From the NCBI GenBank assembly GCA_026168455.1, contig CM047428.1, forward strand, positions 36,856,121 through 36,920,120: DNA of 64,000 nucleotides, written 5' to 3'. Positions 56,701 through 64,000 of the stretch are shown piece by piece. Origin of the DNA: Theocolax elegans (Eukaryota; Arthropoda; Insecta; Hymenoptera; Cerocephalidae). The notes under the pieces were generated by a model. It saw only the letters and a list, made by a program, of their open reading frames with translations. It was not told the DNA's origin and did not search any database. The translations under genes were made by a program, and so were the position numbers. Positions within the stretch are counted from its first letter, which is position 1; every line of letters begins with the position of its first letter.

Positions 56701-59700
56701 CAGATCGACGAGGCGTCGGACCTAAGGAATAATACATGTAAAGCAAGTGAAAATTGTTATGGATTAATGAAGAAAGAACGATTACAAATAAATAATGGAA
56801 AAGCGCAGCCACGGGTATGTGATGTGACTGAGCCACGTATTAAAGAGAAATGTGATGAAATTACTGAAAATTATGGTATTATTGAAGCACCATTGTTCGA
56901 TAGGATGGGTGGGAGACCATCCTGTACTAATTATGAAAACGAAGTTGACCTGAAGTATGATATTGAAAATGAAATAAAAAATGAAGAAAATTTATTGAAT
57001 AAGACAGTTAATAATTGTCGAGTACAAATGGTTTATGAAATCGAGGAGGGCGATAAATGCGGACCTCGTGAAAATAAGGAAAATTTTGTTGATAAAAAGA
57101 TGAATTGTCGAGTACAAATGGATTATGAAATCGAGGAGGGCGATAAATGCGGACCTCGTGAAAATAAGGAAAATTTTGTTGATAAAAAGATGAATTGTCG
57201 AGTACAAATGGATTATGAAATCGAGGAGGGCGATAAGTGCGGACCTCGTGAAAATAAGCAAGATTTTGTTGATAAAAAGATGAATTGTCCAGTAAGAATG
57301 GATTACGAAATCGAGGAGGGCGATAAATGCGGACCTCGTGATAAAAATGTTAGTAAATTGAATAACAAAGAATTAGTTATGTCGGGGGAAGAGTTAGATA
57401 CTATCCCGAGAACCGAAATATTATGGATAAATAAACAAGGAACTGAAGAAACTGAAAATGAGATAAATAATGAGAATTTAATAAACATACAGGAAGAAAA
57501 TGAACAGGATGAGGACCCTAGCGATTTTTTATTGAATGAACGAGTTATAAACGAAAATTTACGAAGCGAATTTGTCGAAGCCATACACGAAAACGAAATG
57601 AATAACAGTTATTTGGTTTATTCAAATAAACCTTATATTAATAATTTTTATAGTTATGAAAGTGAAGAGGTCGACATACACGACATTTCTGACAATCGAT
57701 CTGAAGCAAGGATACTTAACATAACGGAGGATACGAGTACACTTAATCGTAATGAACGGTTAAAAGAAGCCTTGCATTTTGATAAAATGGACGAGGAACA
57801 AAGACAATCTATAGAAAATTTAATTGATAAATATTCGGATTGTTTCTGTCTAAAAGGAGAAAAATTAGGCGTGACAAATGCTATAGAACATAAGATACCG
57901 ACTGTCGACGACATACCAATCACAGCTAAGCCATATAGATTTCCTCATGCTCTCAAAAACGAACTTGATAAACAATTAAAAGAAATGATTGAAGGAGACA
58001 TAATTGAACCATCAAGTTCCAATTATACATCACCTGTTTTTCTAGTAACAAAAAAGCCTGATAGTCAAGGTAATAAACGATACCGACTAGTTGTCGATTT
58101 TCGACAATTAAACGATAAAACCGTAAAGGATCGATACCCATTACCTAATATACTAGATATTATCGATCAAATCGGACCAGAAAATCGTGTATTCACCGTC
58201 TTGGATTTATGTCAAGGATTTTTACAAGTTCCGTTAGCACAAGATCGACACAAAACAGCTTTCGCATCTTCATTCGGTTTATTTCAATTTAAAACAATGC
58301 CTATGGGATTATGCAATTCTCCAGCCACTTTTCAAAGAATGATTGATCGTGTTTTCGAAGGCATGCAAGGCAAAGAAATATTTTTATTCCTTGACGACGC
58401 AGTTATATACGCTAAAAATATTCAGGAGCATAACCAAAAGTTTGAAAAATTTTTGCAAAGAGTACGCGCCGCAAATCTGAAATTACAGCCAGACAAATGT
58501 GAATTTTTGAAGAGAGAAGTAGTGTATCTGGGACACGTACTATCCCCAGAAGGTGTTTTGCCGGATCCAAAAAAATTAGAAGCAGTAAAAAAATTTCCAA
58601 TTCCAAAAACAGTGAAAAACATACGTCAATTTTTAGGATTAGCAGGTTATTATAGACGATTCATTGCGAATTTTTCGGGTATAGCTAGACAATTAAGTAA
58701 TTTATTAAAGAAAGACGCACCTTTCCTATGGTCCAGCGAGGTTCAAAAGGCATTCGATGATTTAAGAGAAAAATTGTGTAAGCAACCAATACTACAAATC
58801 GCAGATTTTAACAAACCATTTATAGTGACTTGTGACGCTAGCGGTACAGCAATAGGAGCAATATTATCACAAGGAGAGGTGGGAACCGACCTACCAGTTG
58901 CTTATGTTTCACGAGTATTAAACAAAGCCGAGCAAAAATATGATACTTATTCAAGGGAAGCATTAGCCATACTGTATGCCGTTACTCAGTTCGATTGCTA
59001 TCTAAGAGGCCGTCGTTTCCTCATTATAACAGATCATAAACCACTTGTTTGGTTTAAAAACTCAGTAGATCCGACATCCAGAGTTAGTAGATGGAGAATA
59101 AAACTGAATGCATACGACTTTGACATCGTATACAAAGCCGGCAAAAGTAACGTTAATGCTGACGCGTTATCAAGAAATCCAATAGAAGAACCCGTTTATG
59201 TTATTAAAAATCATTCTATGGAAACACGCAGTCGTGCAGGAAAAATAACACGGCCAAACTACAACGAAAAGAGAGCTAAACGACCCAACAAGTCAAATAT
59301 ATCAAAAGAACCAGTCAAAAACCTTCCTATAATACAAGAAGCCCCCGAGGAAATTGAAACGATAGTCAACTCAGACAAAAGATTACAAACCATGGAGATA
59401 GATAATTTTAACAACAAATTTGACGAGTCCTGGGAAGAGAAGGATGTTTACGAAGAACCAAATGATGAAAAGAAATTCATTGAAGTTAAAGAACAACTCT
59501 TTATGAGAAAAGATAATTACGTTTATTTCATAACTACGACTGGAATGCCTTTAGATGAAGGATCCAGAAATTTGGCTTCAAAATTATTACTACCTCATTT
59601 TTCCAATTTAAATCCAGGAGAAATAAGAATCAATAACAAAAGCGGAAAAATGCATTTTGCTATGGTGTTACGTGACGAAGAGCGATTGAGTACTTCAGAA

Positions 59701-60951
59701 ATTATTAATAATCTAAAAACGAATCTATTAAATTTAAAAAATATTATATTAAAAGAAAAATTACGTTCAATAAGTATCGCAAAGAGCGAATTTATTGAAA
59801 ACGTTTCATGGAACGAAATATTGAAACAAATAAGTATAACCCTACGAAAAATTAATGTAAAAATAATTATTTGTTTAGGATTCATAAAATGTGTGGAAGA
59901 GAGTAATAGGGAAAATATTATTCGCGAAATGCACGAGTCTGCTTGTGCAGGACATAAAGGGGTAACAAAAACCTATAAACGTATAAAACAACGTTTTTAT
60001 TGGCCAGATATTAAGAAAGACGTACAAAACTACATTAGACATTGTTTAACTTGCCAACTAAAAAAATTGGTTCGTGTTAAAACTAAACAACGTATGATAA
60101 TAACAGATACTCCGTACTCGGCTATGGAATCCATATCGGTCGATCTTGTGGGACCATTTCCCAGATCTCGAAATAATAACAATGATATATTAACCATTCA
60201 ATGCAACCTTTCAAAATACTGTATGGCGATACCCATACCAGACGCGACCGCGGCAACGATCGCCGAAGCGTTAGTTCGTCGACACTTTTCAATTTTTAGC
60301 GCCCCATTGTTAATTATATCCGACCAAGGTACCTCATTTTTAAGTAGTCTGATGAGAGAAGTAGCGAAAATTTTTAAGATTAAACAAGTTAAAACCACGG
60401 CTTATCACCCTCAGTCCAACTCCGTTGAGCGTTTTCATAGCAGCTTAGCAGATTATTTAAAAACAATGATAGAAAGAAATGACTCATGGGATGAGTTATG
60501 CGAATTAGCCGCGTTTTCGTATAATACGTCGGTACATGAGGGTCATCTCTACACGCCTTTTGAAATTGTTTTTGCAAGAAAAGCGCGACTACCATCAAAC
60601 GAACCTTTAGACCCACGAGAACGAGTTCCAACGTATGATGATTACATTATAAATTTACGACAACGTTTAAACGAAATACAGGGAATCGCGCGAGAAAAAT
60701 TAATAGCTTCTAAACATAGGTCGAAATTTTATTACGACAGGAAAGCCAATCATCAAGAATTTCAGACAGGGGATAATGTCTGGTTATTAAAAGGAGGGAA
60801 GAAATACAAACTAGGCGATCAATATACTGGACCACATCGGATTTTAGAAATAGTTAATGACAAGGGAAATGTAAAAATAGAGCTAGCTCATAATAAAACG
60901 AAAATAGTGCATGTTAATAGGTTAAGATATTCATATATGGAACCTTTGTAG
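53782..60951 (+). CDS. Gypsy-2 Gag-Pol polyprotein (2,389 aa)
   Basis: One open frame. Gag with capsid-like region (about 310-490) and two CCHC knuckles (near 528 and 664); protease DTGAS (about 757); a low-complexity acidic linker (about 860-1370) holding four 30-residue repeats; reverse transcriptase from KPYRFPHALK (about 1382) with LDLCQGF and FLDD (about 1537; F replaces the usual Y of YLDD); RNase H (TCDASG, about 1683); integrase HHCC (about 2050-2090) and triad D (SVDLVGP, 2119), D (SDQGTSF, 2180), E (SVERFHS, 2214); no chromodomain. At about 2,400 residues it is longer than a typical Gypsy polyprotein (Gypsy-1 is 1,606) mainly because of the linker. The start shown is the first ATG of the frame; MSGSPK at 53797 is an alternative. 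All Asp/Glu positions are present. Confidence 0.93.
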   Translation: MFRYKMSGSPKNTDCYVNKQRNTSLEFSMNDTLLKLYKEKVQTLDTLDLTKTPRETVQNLTKEINYLKDRLEKSAANISLSIKIPGDFEYRDPFFPTDLSISEVSEDEQEDTIITPTRVKHFSLKPAVLNYEEQKELIANNPVNFSTPAPIYRPYEPLILTPDNVISSVRKRLATEVKKELLDSYLEEPKIIESLQESVKKGTTFQGIINKIKGALNIFSAPIEKETEEAKALVTDTAKVLDEKLIQGASDFTVPFDNQLIKKSPEQANSSKIKDELFNKINLDELRTSTGTKPKKLDRSEVKKQINNKTMTSQIRGLSLKDALDLIPRFNGHNINLSQFLDGCNEAKEILPSEYEKELTKLIRMRLYGEALTCARGENFNSIKEISNFFENTFGSIKTYYEWTGELAKLKQKNNETVVAYFNRLQEIKNEIVKAADREGRVAIADHFMLELRRDCLKFFLKGLRWEIRARLGTPSSIKQAREQALEVEREFACSVLDEETPSREETRFRSTRETRKVNYISNNSPIVCQYCSKTGHGDINCFKLARSFAERFSDNNNRRNPINSSYSPQNRSDNSRNYNRPNLQFGGWNEYQNQTEFLPNRDRDKNDSFVRYNNNKYSSQQFNKEDRGNNSGTRGVREPVNPTSQESRYINNESNNHIRSPVTCFHCGKPGHIKRDCYKLQREIREGNQNQGNTDTLSLSEEGRERGYESNSLYFERGNPLKRPLRTAKINLSQQSAASVVIFDIGQLRRPLKFLLDTGASVSLIKESEVDSRVKIDENDIILLKGITDHSLTTRGKIRIDFEGSPVELNLVHDSFPIQQDGILGTDFFRRNDAKINYLEQYLEFNGLILPFENANNMQTDESIYIMENIQNYDRKSIRYMPKPRENNGYTNMKNSRFYNYTDSDSETSSDFQYHENDETFMKFDTNESYEIYEQEQKNERNQNGNDKNLYNYSEKEQELYDDYKDDEIQVQQIDEASDLRNNTCKASENCYGLMKKERLQINNGKAQPRVCDVTEPRIKEKCDEITENYGIIEAPLFDRMGGRPSCTNYENEVDLKYDIENEIKNEENLLNKTVNNCRVQMVYEIEEGDKCGPRENKENFVDKKMNCRVQMDYEIEEGDKCGPRENKENFVDKKMNCRVQMDYEIEEGDKCGPRENKQDFVDKKMNCPVRMDYEIEEGDKCGPRDKNVSKLNNKELVMSGEELDTIPRTEILWINKQGTEETENEINNENLINIQEENEQDEDPSDFLLNERVINENLRSEFVEAIHENEMNNSYLVYSNKPYINNFYSYESEEVDIHDISDNRSEARILNITEDTSTLNRNERLKEALHFDKMDEEQRQSIENLIDKYSDCFCLKGEKLGVTNAIEHKIPTVDDIPITAKPYRFPHALKNELDKQLKEMIEGDIIEPSSSNYTSPVFLVTKKPDSQGNKRYRLVVDFRQLNDKTVKDRYPLPNILDIIDQIGPENRVFTVLDLCQGFLQVPLAQDRHKTAFASSFGLFQFKTMPMGLCNSPATFQRMIDRVFEGMQGKEIFLFLDDAVIYAKNIQEHNQKFEKFLQRVRAANLKLQPDKCEFLKREVVYLGHVLSPEGVLPDPKKLEAVKKFPIPKTVKNIRQFLGLAGYYRRFIANFSGIARQLSNLLKKDAPFLWSSEVQKAFDDLREKLCKQPILQIADFNKPFIVTCDASGTAIGAILSQGEVGTDLPVAYVSRVLNKAEQKYDTYSREALAILYAVTQFDCYLRGRRFLIITDHKPLVWFKNSVDPTSRVSRWRIKLNAYDFDIVYKAGKSNVNADALSRNPIEEPVYVIKNHSMETRSRAGKITRPNYNEKRAKRPNKSNISKEPVKNLPIIQEAPEEIETIVNSDKRLQTMEIDNFNNKFDESWEEKDVYEEPNDEKKFIEVKEQLFMRKDNYVYFITTTGMPLDEGSRNLASKLLLPHFSNLNPGEIRINNKSGKMHFAMVLRDEERLSTSEIINNLKTNLLNLKNIILKEKLRSISIAKSEFIENVSWNEILKQISITLRKINVKIIICLGFIKCVEESNRENIIREMHESACAGHKGVTKTYKRIKQRFYWPDIKKDVQNYIRHCLTCQLKKLVRVKTKQRMIITDTPYSAMESISVDLVGPFPRSRNNNNDILTIQCNLSKYCMAIPIPDATAATIAEALVRRHFSIFSAPLLIISDQGTSFLSSLMREVAKIFKIKQVKTTAYHPQSNSVERFHSSLADYLKTMIERNDSWDELCELAAFSYNTSVHEGHLYTPFEIVFARKARLPSNEPLDPRERVPTYDDYIINLRQRLNEIQGIAREKLIASKHRSKFYYDRKANHQEFQTGDNVWLLKGGKKYKLGDQYTGPHRILEIVNDKGNVKIELAHNKTKIVHVNRLRYSYMEPL
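57013..57372 (+). repeat. Four 90-bp coding repeats in Gypsy-2 linker
   Basis: Units at 57013, 57103, 57193 and 57283 encode NCRVQM-x-YEIEEGDKCGP and a D/K tail. Exactly 90 bp, so the frame is kept. They lie between protease and reverse transcriptase. Confidence 0.95.
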
Positions 60952-61517
60952 TACCTAAACATAGGTATATAATATATAATGGCCCCAATGTGCTTGAAAA
61001 TATGTATACGCACTTATATGTATATTTTACAGTTCTAAAAGTTGTCAATAGAATAATATTTATTATCTTGTAATCACAATTGGCATACATTCAACTTAAA
61101 ATAAAATTATTTCAATTTATCTGACTTTATACAAAAAAAACGATATAAAAATAATATGTATATATCTAAATTAACGACGAAAATAAACTACAAGGAAATA
61201 ATATTTTTTTTATTATACGGAAAGATCATTACAAGAAAAGCATACACTCACTTAAATTAAATAAATACGCGATTATTAAACTAGAAACGAATAAAGCAAA
61301 TAACAAAGAAAAAAGGTCTTTTCCTCTTTACTCTTCTCGCCTAAGATAACAAAGATGTTAATGTACAAAGGAAAGTAAGAAAAAGGTTTAAATTTTCAAT
61401 GTCAGTTGAACTTAGTCAAATTTAAATTTAATTGTTATATATATATAAAAAAAAAAATGATTTACAATAAAATAGAATCATTGGAGTCTAACACATCACT
61501 AAACCTAAAACCTATAT
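60952..61517 (+). other. Gypsy-2 post-pol region, non-coding
   Basis: AT-rich sequence after the stop at 60949-60951. A short palindrome (ACCTAAACATAGGT) follows the stop. No env-like frame of usable length. Confidence 0.55.
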
Positions 61518-62480
61518 CCTATCCTTCCTAAGGAGTGCTTGATTGCACCCTTTCCTCCTCGTTGCGGTAAATGGTCCAGCAACACTGTCACTTATCCTTC
61601 CTAAGGAGTGCTTGATTGCACCCTTTCCTCCTCGTTGCGGTAAATGATCCAGCAACACCGTCACTTATCCTTCCTAAGGAGTGCTTGATTGCACCCTTTC
61701 CTCCTCGTTGCGGTAAATGGTCCAGCAACACTGTGACTTATCCTTCCTAAGGAGTGCTTGATTGCACCCTTTCCTCCTCGTTGCGGTAAATGGTCCAGCA
61801 ACACTGTCACTTATCCTTCCTAAGGAGTGCTTGGTTGCACCCTTTCCTCCTCGTTGCGGTAAATGGTCCAGCAACACTGTCACTTATCCTTCCTAAGGAG
61901 TGCTTGATTGCACCCTTTCCTCCTCGTTGCGGTAAATGATCCAGCAACACCGTCACTTATCCTTCCTAAGGAGTGCTTGGTTGCACCCTTTCCTCCTCGT
62001 TGCGGTAAATGGTCCAGCAACACTGTCACTTATCCTTCCTAAGGAGTGCTTGATTGCACCCTTTCCTCCTCGTTGCGGTAAATGATCCAGCAACACCGTC
62101 ACTTATCCTTCCTAAGGAGTGCTTGATTGCACCCTTTCCTCCTCGTTGCGGTAAATGGTCCAGCAACACCGTCACTTATCCTTCCTAAGGAGTGCTTGAT
62201 TGCACCCTTTCCTCCTCGTTGCGGTAAATGCTCCAGCAACACCGTCACTTATCCTTCCTAAGGAGTGCTTGATTGCACCCTTTCCTCCTCGTTGCGGTAA
62301 ATGCTCCAGCAACACCGTCACTTATCCTTCCTAAGGAGTGCTTGATTGCACCCTTTCCTCCTCGTTGCGGTAAATGCTCCAGCAACACCATCACTTATCC
62401 TTCCTAAGGAGTGCTTAGTTGCACCCTTTCCTCCTCGTTGCGGTAAATGCTCCAGCAACACGGTCACTTATCCTTCCTAC
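61518..62480. repeat. Minisatellite, 73-bp units (13 copies plus a part)
   Basis: Exact 73-bp spacing (61591, 61664, 61737 and so on to 62467). Units contain TCCTTCCTAAGGA and TTGCGGTAAATG and differ mostly by G/A/C at the GTCCAGC-side and by ACACTG/ACACCG. 73 is not a multiple of 3, so any frame shifts at each unit; it is not coding. It lies after the Gypsy-2 pol gene. Confidence 0.97.
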
Positions 62481-64000
62481 ATACCGTTCAAAATGTAAAC
62501 CTATATAAATAATTACAACTGAACTCACCTTGACTCTAGTAATTCTGTTAATTAGTCATACTTTCTTACAGAACGCGCAGGTCTAAATATATAAGGAGAG
62601 TTTGGCATACTAGAAACAAATAATCTAACACTAGGCTCAATGGACATAGGAGAATCTGTACAAACCAACAAAATACTGATTGCAAAGAAACGAGAAGAGG
62701 AGAGAAAAGATAGATTTTATTAAAATTAATAATTAAAAAAAAAAGGTTGAAAACTTCATTAATTAAATTAATTAAATAAAGTAAACTCACAAATAGTATC
62801 AATACACATGTCGGATAAAATCATCGATTCAAAATCAAAGTCTGAGAATATTTCTAATATTGATTTTAATACAAAAAAAATGCAGAAAATTCGATTAATT
62901 TGTTAATTTTGTGGATAAAGTTCAAAATTCAACTATTAATAAAAACAATAATAATTAAAATTGTACAATTTAGTATGTATGCCAATGTAGTTCATACTAG
63001 TGTTCAATCTAATACTTTGTTCATAAATACTGATTTAAACAAACTATGTATATAAAAGAAAAAGGTTTAAAAAGAAAATAAAAACAACATTTATTTTCAT
63101 ACGATTAATTCCATACGATTATTCAATTTTTATATAGAACTAGTAATGTAAAACCTAAGACAGGCACATTAGAAGATGTTCCTTCTATTTATAAACAATA
63201 GGTCTGCTAATTGTTTCGAATGGTATAAAAAAAAACCTACATAATAAATAAATTTTAAAATTTTTTAAACCGATTCAGGATATACAACGATAATTGATAC
63301 TGATAAATAATATTTTTCTCATGTTTATATTACTAATAATACAATGTGTAGCAAAAAAAAATACAAAAATAATATAATTAGTAGTAAAATTGTGATGAAT
63401 TTATTTAAATATTATTCAAAATAAATATTCTTTAATTGGAAACTAAAAAGTAAACAAATTCAAACGATTTCTCTTTATATTACTTTAACATAACAAATAA
63501 GTTTCTACAGTTGTTAGTTAAATAAAATCAAGAAAATGGTGAATATTTAAACAATTCCTTAAAATATAAAAGTAAAAAGAGTGTAAATTAGTCATTTTAA
63601 CGTGAAACAATGGAATTAAGTGAATAAAAACGAACGTTGGTACCACAATTCTATGATGCGCAAGCATCGGGCAGTTCCGTAAATGTTTGGGTTATTCCGT
63701 CGTACCGTTTATTGAGTGTAGTCTACTCTTTCTCCCAAGATATAGGAGGATGGTTCTATATGGGCCTACTTAGCCTACTCAATTTTCGCACTGTCACTTA
63801 TGTATTGCTCATTTCATTTTTTCATTTGTATCGATTGTATCTTTTTCTAATGAAACTAAATTAACTATTTCTCAATTATATATTATATTATATTAAAAGT
63901 GAATCTTTGTTTATAATGGCTGAAAAGAAAATTCTAAAAAAAAAGAAGGCAAAAAATTATGTGTTTGTTTTATTTTGGGGGGGAGGGGGAGCGAAGAAAA
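62481..64000. other. No gene recognised (probably Gypsy-2 interior or 3' flank)
   Basis: AT-rich. The open frame at 63637-63864 has hydrophobic stretches but no recognisable motif. No copy of the 52032 LTR start appears here, so the element end is beyond the window or missing. Confidence 0.45.

Noticed and set aside
61674..61883. Repeat-coded frame on the minus strand
   Set aside because: A 73-bp unit shifts frame each copy; the open run is incidental.
63637..63864. Possible env-like membrane protein of Gypsy-2
   Set aside because: Only 75 aa, no signal peptide, cleavage site or fusion-peptide pattern.
1..64000. CRISPR array or bacterial operons
   Set aside because: No direct-repeat/spacer layout with cas genes; the window is eukaryotic transposon sequence with introns and SINEs.

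Overview
The window is an AT-rich eukaryotic segment that is almost entirely mobile-element sequence. I see no convincing single-copy host gene. Element types (Gypsy/Ty3 LTR retrotransposons, Tc1-like transposons, Helitron, Penelope-like element, Jockey/I-type LINE relic, tRNA-derived SINEs, fold-back MITEs) and a TATA/TCAGT promoter point to an insect. A hymenopteran such as an ant is my best guess, not proven.

Layout. 1-10047: a decayed protein-primed type B DNA polymerase-like gene (minus strand), present twice because about 2.6 kb is duplicated, interrupted by an apparently intact 5.5-kb Gypsy element with identical-length 264-bp LTRs and a 4-bp target duplication. 10048-17700: a promoter plus a spliced small gene broken by a stop and a frameshift, a tRNA-derived SINE, a 268-bp tandem duplication, a Gypsy pol fragment, and a broken Tudor-like gene. 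17960-20500: MITE pieces and a 711-bp tandem duplication. 21640-28490: a degraded Helitron on the minus strand whose N-terminal part carries a Ulp1/C48-like cysteine protease, interrupted by a 772-bp terminal-inverted-repeat element. 28790-32420: minisatellites, fold-back elements and a second SINE. 34800-36100: a gag-like zinc-knuckle relic. 37985-39170: a tRNA-like SINE head and a TTAA-flanked MITE.

39825-43811 is a Penelope-like element whose 5' half is inverted relative to its 3' half; its terminal repeats carry hammerhead-ribozyme-like motifs. A near-perfect 1-kb palindrome sits inside it. 44090-46400 holds degenerate and higher-order tandem repeats. 46698-48890 is a dead LINE. 49292-51740 is a Tc1-type transposon with about 384-bp inverted ends and a broken transposase. 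52032 to beyond the window is a large Gypsy element: a 1.67-kb 5' LTR, a tRNA-Gly primer site, a 2,389-residue uninterrupted Gag-Pol with an unusual repeat-bearing linker, then a 73-bp tandem array. Its 3' LTR is not in the window.

The two intact Gag-Pol frames stand out against otherwise decayed copies, so those two families were probably active most recently. Several direct duplications differ mainly by single-base or homopolymer indels, and some may be assembly artefacts.
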